A program made the position numbers and the translations under genes. The notes beneath the pieces were generated by a model, which saw only the letters and a program-made list of their open reading frames with translations, made no database searches and was not told where the DNA came from. Positions 1 to 50,379 of a DNA stretch of 64,000 bases are shown here, one piece after another; position 1 is the first letter of the stretch, and each line of letters begins with the position of its first letter. Source of the stretch: Cristatella mucedo (taxonomy: Eukaryota; Bryozoa; Phylactolaemata; Cristatellidae); assembly GCA_009760855.2 (NCBI GenBank), contig WPIO01000006.1, positions 11,761,501-11,825,500 of the forward strand, written 5' to 3'.

Positions 1-117
1 GTCATGCAGTAAATTGCATCGGAGCTCATTTGAGGTCTTGAAACAATCAGGAGCACAAATTTTCTTCTAAGAGCAGTTTCAGCTTTTATTTTAGGTATAC
101 ACGGATTAACGATGATA

Positions 118-1067
118 AAACTAACCTACTAGTTATGGGCAAACCCAGTGTGATCCAGAGGTTGGAAAGGCTGACTCTCAAAATTAGCTCTGCCAGCATA
201 TCTCCAGTTGAATCAGCTCAAAATCTAGGTGTCATGTTCCAAAGTGACATCTCGTTAGACGACCATATCAGCTCCACAGTCAAATCCGCCTATTTTTAGC
301 TTCATAACATTGCTAAAATTCGGGCTTTTTTAGATAAAGATACCATGTCCAAGTTGGTCCATGCATTCGTGACATCCGGTCTCGACTTCTGCAACTCACT
401 GCTTACTGGCCTACCAGCATGTGCGATCAGGCGATTGCAGCTGGTGCAAAACTCTGCAGCTAGGCTTGTCTGTCGTGAGCGTCGCATTTGCCACATTACT
501 CCACTTCTCGCCGATCTGCACTGGCTACCAGTCAAGCAACGGATTGACTTCAAGGTTTTGTCGCTCACTTTTAGGTTCCTTCATTCTATGGCTTCAGCCT
601 ATCTGTCAGATATACTACCCCATCAGGCCAAGCATCGTACCACCCGCTTTTCGGAATCCAGCAGTCTAGAAATACCTCATACAAACCTTAAATATTTTGG
701 TGACCGTGCATTTAGTTCGCATGCTCCCAAAGCCTGGAACTGCCTCCCGACCTGCATCTGAACATCCCTTGACCTGACCACATTTAAAAGGAACCTAAAA
801 ACACACCTATTTAGGACAGCATTTAGTGGGTCCTGTGATTCGTCCTTCATGTGCTTATGCGTGCTGACACTGTGTATGCTGCCACTAACCACATTTACAT
901 GCTGACCCTGTGCATGTCACCCCTAACCATATTATTCATTTCGTTTGTTTTTCAAGCATGATTTTACTTACCATTCAATTGCATTTCACTTTACAGCAAA
1001 TGTAAAGCGCCTAGAGAGAGATTAAGTTCTCTGAGGGCGCTTTATCAAGTGAATTATTATTATTATT
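118..1067 (+). mobile_element. LINE A, 3' part (RT C-terminus, UTR, tail)
   Basis: Encodes the typical C-terminal part of L2/CR1-type reverse transcriptase proteins: KPSVIQRLERL, LDFCNSLLTGLPA, HITPLLADLHWLPV, AFSSHAPKAWN. In-frame stops (for example in the YF*LHN segment near 298 and near 760) mark it as dead. It ends in the family hairpin (AAAGCGCC...GGGCGCTTT) and an ATT repeat at 1051-1067. Confidence 0.88.
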
Positions 1068-2154
1068 TCAGGCTGCTGGTAGTCTGCATGTGCCGGCACC
1101 AGTACACTTCGCCTAGCAGATAGAATCAGCTGTTTTCTTATTTATAAACTGACCTCATGCGTTACAGACTTTAACGCTGGACATTAATAGGCTTTCATAA
1201 ATAGTGCTTTGTTTTTATTCCATAGATTTTTCAAGGCTTTTGAAATACATGTTTAAATGTATAAAAGTATTTAAAATGTGTTTCATTCAAATGAGACGTT
1301 GCCTTCTTCCATGAATTCCCCTCCGACTCCTCGCCACAAACACTTGATCTAGAATGTTATCCGACACGCCTGAAAGCGGAAATTAATCCTTAATTTACTG
1401 ACTGAAAGTCCAGGAGGTAAGGAGCTCGCTTTTAACGACTGAGGTTGTGGGCTCGAATCCTTCAGTGGGCTATCGTTTATTGCAAACTGCAAGCAGCGGT
1501 GCAAGCCGTTTAGGCTCTTCCACCGCATATACAAATGAGGCCTTTAGGTAAGCTAATATTTTATTTTATGTTGAATTTTACCTTTGCCATTGAGCAATGG
1601 CCCACCCAGCCGATCCCTATTGGGCCCTTAGTAGGCAGGGCTCAGAGAGGTTATGGCTTCATGTCTTCATACCTTCATGCTCCTAATTGTCCAAAAATGG
1701 CATCTCATCGCAAAGGATCGCGCGGTCAATGACCGGATCAATTCGAACGCATTCGGCTGGGTGATGAAGTCATACCAGTGCTACGGCTGACGGCTCCAGC
1801 AGCTTATACTCGCTGGCTTTGATCTTTTGGACAGTGGTGACACCATCAGTACATCGTTAATATCATCGCGAATCTTATCGAGCCCATTTGGCGCTCTGGG
1901 AGTGTCAAAAAATGCTGCGTTAGCCCACGAGACCAATTTGCCGCAACTTTTGCAATGAGCTTGATCGCTTTGTTTGTCCCCAGTCACGCCGATTCTTTTT
2001 AGCTCCTGTGAAAGAGAATTGCTTAACAGCCCGGGGTGAGGCGTGATCGCCAAATAGCTTCCAATCACAGTTCGCTGCAATGAGCTCAGAGTCGGCCGAC
2101 AAAATGGCTGACCGAACAAGCCAGCTTAGTGCCTGCATTGCAGCAATTCTTAGG
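1068..2154. other. Intergenic DNA with a tRNA-like SINE head
   Basis: No exon recognised. A tRNA-like pair of internal promoter boxes occurs on + (box A-like AAGTCCAGGAGG at 1406-1417, box B-like GGGCTCGAATCC at 1449-1460). Nothing recognisable in 1480-2154; the small antisense frames at 1781-2192 match no family I know. Confidence 0.5.
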
Positions 2155-2450
2155 CAACGACAAGTTCTCTCCTGTTGCCGACTGTTGAGCATACTTTCCA
2201 GCGGTACCGAGCTGCTACTTCCATGCTAATCACTACCCCTACTGCTCTCATGACTCTACTACGCTTCCCAATTTTTCTTTGTTGCATGAGATAAAGTCTG
2301 TTGGCTACCGCATGCGTACCGAAAGCCGCTCAGGCCGTGAGTAAGTGGGCCATGCCAAACTCTCCTGCCTAACTGCCATACAGTATTTGTGGTTTTGTGG
2401 AGTTACAGACGGAAGTAAAATACATTGAATTACAGAGGTATTTTTACTTT
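2155..2450 (+). mobile_element. LINE B, 3' tail fragment
   Basis: Shares with the copy near 58600-58870 the string of motifs around 'tgagataaagtctgttggctaccgcatgcg' and the end 'tgtggagttacagacgg'. Only the last ~300 bases remain. Confidence 0.75.
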
Positions 2451-3840
2451 AAAAATTACATTGAAAATGCTCTGAAAATCTGGACAAATTTGAGGAAATT
2501 TTAAAATGCATAGCCTAACATAAGTTAAAAATATACACAACATTATTTGTTCACTATAATGGTGAAATTTTTTCTTCTGCTGCTATTGCAAAAATCCTTG
2601 ACAGGCACCCAACATGCTACTGTTAATAACATTGATGAGCTGTAGTACTTTTTTTCACTTACGTCTTAGGGCTGTAAGCACAGCAATAGTAACGTTTCTA
2701 GGCCTTTCCGGTGCGGTAAAAAATACCAGTGACACTTTAGTGTTGATTCGCAGATTATCAATGTGTAGGTCCAGCACCTATTATTGCATATGTGCGCACA
2801 GTAGCAGAAGCGGCAGCAATGTGGGTATCTAGGCAAGCCACTGATAAAAAGTCCATATCCGCAGTATAGAACCGTGTAATCAACAGCCATAGGGATTCCA
2901 AGTGTCTACAATTTGCCATCTTGTGCAGTTGGAGCTCGACGTCAGAGCACAACTCGATTGTTCTGCACAGCTCAAAGCCGGGACACAATTCCTGACTATT
3001 AAGCAACTCTGCATTTAGGCTTATTACTGTTGATTTATAGATAGCTGGTTCCTAGTCGTTAAAATAGTAGAAGAATGCGAGCCAGTTGAATGAAGCCACA
3101 ACGAATTGCACCGGAAAAAACGCGAATATGCAAATCCGAAAACCATCTGAGGCCTCAAAGGTGTACTATGAACGCGCCCTCACTTGGTCCTGTATGCTAT
3201 AACCAACTGCCTTAAGCACTCGTACCTTGGCCCTTAAATACGTCATCCTTATCAAAGGACGGACACAACAATAAATGTACATCACAAGATGAGGTCGAAA
3301 ACAGACTTCGGAGGGCATCAGCTAAACCCGTAAGTCTCAATTCACTGGCTCGCCCGCCCGCCAGCAGATAGTAACGGGCCAAGCATTTGCCAGAGCATGA
3401 AAATTACGCCAATTTAATTCCAGATACCACAAATATTATTTCGGCAGTAACAATCCGGCTGATGAGGAATGCCAAAGTTTCGATACTTCCGTTTTACTAG
3501 CGCTCTCATATCTATCTCTCTGCCTCTGCCGTGGTTCTCACTTTCATTATAAAATATGGCGAAGCCCATTGATTATCGCGTTTTATGTTTTTACATGATT
3601 TAAGCGTTGGAGGCTTTCCTCGCTCTACAGAAAGTTCCGTGCAAAGCACGTCCTCTTTTAATGGCTTCTGTATTGCCACACATGCAGATACAATTGCCTC
3701 GGCCTGAACAGTGCATCTAAGACGTGACTTCATCGTAGCTTACTTCCAAATAGATAGAGGAATGACACTGCGGCAGATCCAAGGGTGACTACAACGCTGT
3801 CGCTTCGTCCTTACACCACTGCTTCGGGACACGTTTTCAG
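2451..3840. other. AT-rich DNA upstream of the first placed CLCA exon
   Basis: No reading frame resembling the CLCA N-terminus or a signal peptide, no repeat and no recognisable promoter was found. A possible donor (ccc|gtaagt at about 3330) follows a short open stretch but does not match the family. Confidence 0.5.
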
Positions 3841-41763
<37,923 letters not shown>

Positions 41764-41795
41764 AAATTGTCTTGTCCTCGAAGAAAAAGTAAGTT

Positions 41796-41801
41796 AATAA
41801 A
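41796..41801 (+). promoter_or_regulatory. Polyadenylation signal of the CLCA gene
   Basis: AATAAA lies 33 bases after the stop codon, with no closer competitor. A LINE A copy begins about 50 bases further on, so the 3' untranslated region is probably very short. Confidence 0.6.
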
Positions 41802-41852
41802 GCAGCTGCTGGGATAATGCCAGTGACCATTTATAAGTGAGCTTCACCACCG

Positions 41853-42341
41853 CATTATTAATAATAATATTAATACTGCACTTGATAAAGCACCATCAGA
41901 GAACTCAATCTCTTTCTAGGCGCTTTACATTTGCTGCAAAGGGAAACGCGATTGAATGGTGAGTAATATCATGCTCGATAAACAACATAAATATCATGGT
42001 TAGGGGTGACATGAACAGGGTCAGCATGCAAGTGTGGTTAGTGGCAGCATGCAGTGTCAGCACGAATAAGCACATGAAGTACGAATCACCGGGACCTACT
42101 AAATGCTATCCTAAATAGGTGTGTTTTTAAGCTCTTTTTAAATGTGGTCAAATCAGGGGATGTTCTGACGCAAGTCGGGAGAGAGTTCCAGGCTCTGGGA
42201 GCGTACGATCTAAATGCACGGTCTCCAAAGGATTTGAGGTTTGTAGGAGGTATTGGTAAACTGTTGGATTCCGAAAAGCGGGTGGTACGATGCTTGGCCT
42301 GGTGGAGGAGTAGATCCGAGAGATAGGCTGGAGCCAAAGAA
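41853..42341 (-). mobile_element. LINE A, 3' end, downstream of CLCA
   Basis: AAT repeat, hairpin, UTR and antisense LSDLLLHQAKHRTTRFSESN with RAFRSYAPRAWNSLPT in an open frame (42086-42337). Good preservation. Confidence 0.88.
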
Positions 42342-42397
42342 GGCCATAGTCGATGCAGATGGCAGCAACATTCTCCTCAAGACCCGCAGCTCCAACG

Positions 42398-42520
42398 TGA
42401 GATGAAGTCTGTTGGCTACAGAATGCGTACCAAAGGTGGCCTAGGCTTAGTTTAGCGCTACAGAAAAGTCTCCGACTTAGCACACACTTATTCTTTGTGG
42501 AGCTATAGACGCGGTGCACT
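42398..42520 (+). mobile_element. LINE B tail fragment
   Basis: 'gagatgaagtctgttggctacagaatgcgtacc' to 'ctttgtggagctatagacg' match the family B end. Confidence 0.65.
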
Positions 42521-42939
42521 AAAATAAAACTGATTGCATTAAGGGTAAATGTCAGAAAACGGATTAGTTATCCATTTAGGAGCACCGTCTGCATGGCAAT
42601 GTTGTGCACAAGCTTCCATGGTAAAGCAATCACCCGACAACTGAGATCTGAAGACTGAGACTTATTGTGGATGTCTAGTTAATCAACCATGCTGGGCCAT
42701 CAAAGAGCCAGTCGCGATTAGCCAATCGACTATCAAATCGAGAGCGAGCGTCACGCATTGCCTCATACTCTGCACTGCACGCCTTTTCCAATAGCCATGG
42801 AAGCATTTCTGCAATGCATGTTTTTACTTGTGAGCAGTAGCCAACCTAAAAACTGCATTTGCGCATATTAAAATTTGATAATTATTGCTGTATAGGATCT
42901 CAAAGCAGCTGCCCGAAGGCAGCCCACTGGTTTTCAGGC

Positions 42940-43195
42940 TGGATATGAGACGCTAAAACGGGAGAGGCTGGGAGAGATCAAAGCGAAGGTACAACTGAGT
43001 GTCAAAATCATATAAGAGAAAGCCTAGACTGTGTTTGGAAGTTCATCGGCATGAGGGAGAGAGAGAGAGAGAGTATAGACCGTGAAAAGAATGAGAACAA
43101 GCACAAATTAATAAGGTACTCCATATTTCAGAGGCTCCACAGATGATCTTTGTCCATTCATATCAACACTCTTCAGTCTCCCACTGAGATAGGAT
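42940..43195 (-). mobile_element. LINE A reverse transcriptase fragment
   Basis: Parallels 8800-9010: 'gatcaaagcgaaggtacaactgagtgtcaaaatcat' (degraded YVDDTQL), 'tatagaccgtgaaaagaat' and 'tttcagaggctccacagatgatctttgtcc'. A short GA run (about 43055-43074) has grown within it. Confidence 0.7.
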
Positions 43196-45370
43196 ATATT
43201 TATTTATTTATTTACTCATTTTTGCACCGATATAGATATCGAAGGATCATTTCTTGAATAATACCTATAATGACTTGATGACCTATCGGCAAGTTCAATA
43301 AGAATGAATTGAATAGACGAGATATAGATAATTCAATCGTGCTTCCTTCGCAGCAAATATAAAGTGCTTAGTATTTCAAATGTATTCTTAATATATTAGA
43401 TACATGGTGCGTAAAGACAAACTTCAGGACTATGTAGGTCCTCCATATGCGTGAGAGGGCTTCATCGCGTGTCCAGATATCACAAAGTGAGCAAGCAGCA
43501 TTCTCTAATCAGCTGCTAGCACCAGATGCTGTGCAAAAGCTAGAGCTCAGTCCATCGTCTGAAGATTTTGAATCCCTATGCGTAATCGCGGCCACGGTTC
43601 CTCCCACTCTAAATCAAGATGCAAGATGGCGTTGCTGGTAGTGTCGTGCACTCTGTGCAATGCAAATGGCGACCGACCGCTTGCTCCGCCTCTCACTTCC
43701 ATGCTTGTAGAGACGGGGTGAGAACTCGAGATAGCTTTAGGCTGCGTCACCTGCATAAGTCAGCTGGTCTTGGACTCGTCGCCACTCGTTGTAGAAGCAA
43801 TGGCATGCACGTCCGCAGGTGAAATAGCCAGCTTCTGCTTGTCACGGGACAGCTCACAGCGACAGCTCAGAGCGACGGTACAAGATAACTTCACTGAGCC
43901 ATAGGATCACTCGGGGCGCCGTTTCGGGCCGTACACGCTGAAAGGAATGAGGCTCGGGATTCGGCATATCACAAAAGCCTCATAAAAACAGATGGCTGAC
44001 TACTGCGGTAACTAAGTACTTCCATCTCTGCATCATAACGAGATAACTGTATGATCGCAAGACGCCTGCAACTAGAAACGCCGAGGGTCGCACGTTGACA
44101 GGAATTGGGTGCATACGGAAGCCACCAGCAGTTTGACATCATCAGGAGGTTTTACTGTTCGCAGAGTTGAACAAACCGAGTTCAGGCCAGATTACTTATA
44201 TCAACTTCATGGCAGAGCCACAAGCCCTGTGAATGCATTACCTCCACCATAGCACACCCGCAACTTCGGTTTTGAAGGTCTGTTCACGAGCAGCAGCAGT
44301 ACTTACACAGCGGCATGTCATTGATGATAAAACAGCGATTAATATAGAAGATAATAAAAATAAATTCATAGATACCAGCCAGAGAGAACGAAATATCTAT
44401 CCAGGGGCTTTTGAACTCGCTGCAAGAGATGCAATAATGGGAGTTAATGACAAGCAATCTCAAACGAACAAGAAAAAGTACGAAGTATCATGCCAACACA
44501 TGCAGCCACATGCACGCAAGAAGACAGACAGTGCAACTGGCTATTAGGGACTCAAGTTATTGGTATGCACTTGATCACACACAGTTAAATACACAAAGTA
44601 CAAAAGAATCAATAGCAACTCAGTGGGAGATGAATGGGTGAAATAGCTAGCTGTCACGTGAATGATGCGAAGCTAGTAAGATACAGTTTTTTCTCGCGTG
44701 ATGAAGAACTAAACGGCAGTATCACGAGTTAGTATAATCCTCAATATAGAGAGCCAAAACGTCGGAGTCATTTGGCTTTCATGAACGTAGCTAACATAAA
44801 TCAGAGGGAAAGAAAAAGTCTCAAATCACTTTATTGTGTAGCCTTTTTTGTGTGTTACCTGTCCAACCGCAGTTGGAAAAAATTGCACAGACTTCATACT
44901 GTGATTAACTGTAGCTCTGTAATTGCACGCTGCAGATGGCAGATATGGTAAAAGAGTAAATTATGCTGAGCCTGTATTGGAAGGTCACCAATGGATTCCA
45001 TCGTACTTTTCTTTGATGAAGGAAGCATATTTCAACTGAGCTGAGCTGGGTCTCCTGTGCATTAGCGATGATCCAAACAGCAGTTCACAACTTAAACCTC
45101 AAAATGCTTTATTGTGTGCAAGCAGAAATACATTCCTTATGCGGAACTCTTTTCTAATTATCTAGCCTGCACTGGCCAGAGGGAGAGAGATAAACGGAAT
45201 TCGCGCGAATATATTCCTGTTAAGAAAGGAACTATCGTAGCTGGCATGGAAAAATAAGTCAATAATTTTCTTTGAAGGCAAGTAGTGGAAGTAGGAATAT
45301 GCATGAAAGTGCAACAAGTGAAAGGTGCCAAGCTTAATTAAGAACGTACATTAGACATTTTTTAATGTCA
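43196..45370. other. No gene recognised
   Basis: A 40-bp LINE A tail trace (caatcgtgcttccttcgcagcaaatataaagtgctta) lies at 43333-43372. 43440-43960 is GC-richer with short frames on both strands but no known domain. Confidence 0.5.
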
Positions 45371-46240
<870 letters not shown>

Positions 46241-46568
46241 TTTTTAGATCGAAATCGATGGAATTAAAGGCTGAAATCGACATGCACGTGTTATCTCCAT
46301 TATTATAAAGCACTAGCATATGAAATATGCGAATTAGCGAAAAAGATGTTTCTCGTCAGGCGCATAGCTACGGTTGGAAACATTGACATGATTTGTGATG
46401 GCGACATGGTGTCAGCAGCACCGTTGCTGCAGTCGGCTCTGCAAGTTCCATTACGTGGACACGGCGGTAGCCCACGCCGATGCCTATAAAATACCGTTGA
46501 AGCTAGACCTGCAAAGCTCGGCACGACGAGCCGCGTTTTGTCGCCTCACTATTCGCCGGTATTCCTAC

Positions 46569-47245
46569 GGTATGTAATGTATCGTGTTCTGTACGCACTC
46601 AAAAGCAAACAGACTTCTCGCGAAACAAAGAGAAATTGAAAAGCATAGCTGGGTAATTAGAGACTTCGTTTCGCGCAATGAAGAGAAAGTAAGAAGCATA
46701 GCTGAGTCTGGAGATCAGTTGAGGTAGTGAGTAGCATGGACGTAGCACTTCAGGACGGCAGGAAAGGATTTGCCGTATTTGGAAGCAGGAGAGCAGTTTT
46801 TATAGCGCAAGAGTCGTAATGTAAGCTCTACACTCTATTAGCTGCCGAGCAAGAGGTTCTGAAGCTAATGGTAATCATGCGGAGGAATTTAACAGCTAAC
46901 TTGTTGTTCGTACAGGACCCGAGGTCACGAAGAGGCTGAAACTGGTGCAGCAGCTCAGCTAGGTATGGAGTAGCCGAGCTGTAACGGGCCTTGTTGGTCA
47001 GCGTAAGAACTGTGCTCGGTATTTTTTAACCAACCGGCAGCCGCCGCAGTTCTTTTAGCGAAAGAGACACGTGGTCAAAACTCTGAGATTTGAAAACCAG
47101 CCTTGCAGCCATATTTACGGCAAGCTGTTGTGGCCCAGCGGCTTTTTTGGTAGCCATGCCAAAAGAGAATTAAAATAATCTAGCTAAGGCAGAATTAAGG
47201 AGCTAGTTAAATGTTTGGCCAGCCACCGCGGAAGACAGGTTCTAG
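46569..47245 (-). mobile_element. LINE B, 3' part, decayed
   Basis: Begins at the reversed end (tatgtaatgtatc), and includes 'gaagcatagctgagtctggagatcagttgaggtagtgagtagcatgg' and the antisense LGWLP..QRI region. 46605-46700 holds a partial duplication of the 'cagacttcgtttcgcgcaa..aagagaaa' segment. Confidence 0.75.
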
Positions 47246-47387
47246 TCTTCTAACTTGTATCTGTGACGGGATGGACGCGGTCACGGTGTTCTCAAAGGAG
47301 CCGCACTTAAAAAGAAACTGGTCGATTCGCCTCTGCGGACCGCCTCCAGCAGCTGCATATGCCCGCCCGAATGTTTAAACAAAGGGC

Positions 47388-49900
47388 TCAGCTAGTCCGT
47401 TGCTCTGTGTGTAATATGGTGCCGGAAGGAAGTGCCGGATACCCTAAACTATCGAAATCCCGAGAGATGAACGGCCGTCCATCGTCAGACGCAATTACCC
47501 TGGGTAGACCCAATAGGGCGAAGAGTGTCTGAAGCGTCGATATTGTGGTGCCAGACGTTGCCTCACTCATGCAGAACACTTCGGGTCACTTCGAGAGCGC
47601 AACTACCGCTATTAGGGAATAGCGATTGTCGAGTGGCCCCGCAAAATCAATGTGAACACTTGCCAGGTTCCTGCTAGGTCACTCCACTTGTGCTAGGCCT
47701 CCGGCAGTGTGCGTACATGTCTTGGTTGCAATGATAGCATCTGCGGCACACGGTTTCCATGTCACTATCTATGTGTTCGGTCGCCGTACGTAGTCTCTAG
47801 CAGTCGTTTTTATTTAAACTATGCCAAGGTGGCCGTCGTAAATATCATGCACGAGCTGGCCACGGAGGGAACTGGGTATGGCTAGTCTTGTGCCCCGAAG
47901 CACACACCCATTGTGTATTGCCAGCTCCTGTCTGTAGCTGTAGTATGGGATCATGGCCAGTGAATGATTTATGGTTGGTCATCTCGTTGTTTCATAAGCA
48001 GCGGACACAGTTGAGTCGATTACGAGCGCTGCCCGAACCATTTTTATAGTCACTGAAAGCAAGCAAAATGGTCAAGTTGGATCAACGTGGTCTCTGGACA
48101 GGGGTCTCCCTTATGCAGCAGTGATAGTCACGACATAGCAATAGTATAAGCATGATCTTATGACCCCTTGTACTCGACGCTAAATTTGTAAGCAGACAAA
48201 TTTGCATAGGCATTGCATGGTAGCGATAGGTGGAGTGCTGGTCTTAAGGCCGAGGATATCAGTAAGCAGCAGGAACTTCTGCCATACAAATGTAGATGAA
48301 AACATTTAACGTCGAATATTAGTGACTCGTTCTTAACCTGTGAATAGTGGTTCTCGCTAGCGGATAGCGTACGGGAAGCATAGGCGATGAGCCTCTCATT
48401 TCTATTGGCTAATCGATGAGATTAAATAGCACCCAGTCCATAACGTGACACGTGAATAGGCTGGCGTTGGCGTTGGCTTTTCATTGGTGTTTAAGCTGAA
48501 TGGACCCTTTCAGAGCTAATACTTTCCCTAACTTTCATAAAAGCCTGTTGGAAGGGAACAGTCCATAGCCACCTGCTTTGTTTTCGATGCAGTTCGTACA
48601 AGGGGTGCAATATCTGTACGAGCTTTAGCAATAACTTGTATTGCACCATCCCTATAAATAACCGAAAGCCACTGACATCCGTTTGCGGCGGGTGTTTCTT
48701 TTGGCTGCCACTTCGTCTTCCTTAGGATGTATGCCGTTGTTGTCTGTTTTACATCCAAAATACACTAAAGACGGTTTTAAGAAGGAACACTTGTATCTGC
48801 TTACTCGGAGGCCAGTGCCTTGCAGTTTTGGCAACACCGAAGAAAGATCATGAAGGTGAAAATTGAGGTCATTCCCTGTCACAAAATATCATCCTGATAG
48901 CACAATCTACCAGGCAGTGCAAACCACAAGTGGTCCATAGCTCTTTAATTAATGGCGGGAGTGGAGGCAACACTAGCTGGCAAGGAGCTGTATTTAAACA
49001 AACCCTTGTGCGTAGTAATGGTCACATGGTCACTTTAGACGCTACCTCGAGCTCGATAAGCATAAATGCACGGGATAAGTCCAGCTTCGAAAAAAGTCCC
49101 GCCATTTAGTTCCTATAAGTCGTCTATTGATGGCATTGGATATGTGTAAATTATGTCTGAGAGTTCAGCGTCACTTTTTAGTCCCTGTCGAAGCGGATTG
49201 AGCGGTTGGCAACAATTACTGGCACGACTGAAGTCACTCATTTTTCAAATGGCGAAGTTCGATATTTAATATGCATGGGTGCAGCATTTTCCCGAACGTG
49301 TATCTTGGCCTTGACGCTGCTGAACTTACCCAGTGTCTGGTGGAGATCGTGACGTGGTTCTAGAAGAGCTTCCAAGTCTCGATGTTCGGTCAATCAATTC
49401 GCAGGAACCATCCTACCAATATCAAGATCAAAAGCCGCCATTTATTCTCTGCCAAACAGCGGTGGGTTATTTTGGGCAAGACAGAATTTGAGCTTGGACC
49501 TTTTTCTGTGGTGTTAAGCCTGATGATGAATTACGCTAACAGGAGATACCTCAGCAGTTTAACTCTACGGCCGTAATTTAATATTCGTAGGCTCCAGGTT
49601 GAGGTGAAGACAGAATGTTTATACTCCTGCAAGGGTAGCGTAGAAATGCCCTATCCCATTTCAAATTCCATATGATCCAACGCTGTCTCCAGTGTCAGAG
49701 TTTTCACTGTCAACAGCCTTTGCCGAATGGCATTGCAAGAAAGGCCAATACCAGCTGGTCTTGGAGAGGTTTTGGCAAGAATTGGTCAAATCCGAAATGA
49801 TGTGACGAAAGACTTGAGGCAGCTAAACATCCCCTCGCTGCAATTTTAATCGGTACCGTCATAAGATGGTCCGAAAGCGCACGAGTGAGTTCCAAAGGGC
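47388..49900 (-). mobile_element. Ty3/Gypsy retrotransposon 1 (remnant)
   Basis: On the minus strand, from high to low coordinates: a gag-like segment (ELTRALSDHLM; RLLTVKTLTLETALDHMEFE, 49900-49600), traces of the pre-RT linker and RT (about 49300-48900), RT/RNase H junction (SRYKCSFLKPSLVYFGCKTD, near 48800), RNase H traces (48550-48300) and integrase (zinc-binding traces near 47740; core HIDFAGPL near 47640; MSEATSGTTISTLQTLFALL and LPRVIASDDGRPFISRDF at 47579-47430). This gag-RT-RH-integrase order is that of Gypsy elements. Many frameshifts and stops; no terminal repeats were identified. Confidence 0.8.
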
Positions 49901-50379
49901 TCTCTTCCAGCGGTTTAGGCGGCGATACTAACGGCTAGGCAGGAGCTCGTATTCCTTAGTTCCGATAGAACTCAGAAATACGGCTTCAAGGCCATCTACT
50001 AGAACTTTCCTTGGCTAGAACGTACTGTTCGAACATATACCGGTGGTCGCCGAACGCCAGTCTTTCCTCATCGAACGAGGTGACACCTCCGCAGGTTGCT
50101 CAATGAAAATCCTGACGGTCGCCACTGCCACGGTTGTCTAGGAGCATTCGCCAACAGCAAAAGACGGCTCAGAAGAGAGTTGCCCTTTATTACGGAACGC
50201 GAAACCGGGCCGCAGTGGCCACCGCACAAGCTGAGGAGCTTCTTAGCATGCCCGATAGAGGATCCTCTGTGATCGACCGGAACTGGCACCGGAACCGGAA
50301 CCGGCGATGGCAAATGAAACAGTGGGGACAGGGCAAGTCAGGCAGCCAAAGCAGAAAAAATTCAGTCTATCGGTCTGTG
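49901..50379. other. No feature assigned
   Basis: May contain the 5' part of Gypsy 1. The repeated ccggaaccggaaccgg run near 50284-50303 is a short imperfect repeat. Confidence 0.4.

Noticed and set aside
1-3840. A CLCA promoter or first exon
   Set aside because: No signal-peptide exon, TATA/initiator context or family match found; the 5' end probably lies upstream of the window.
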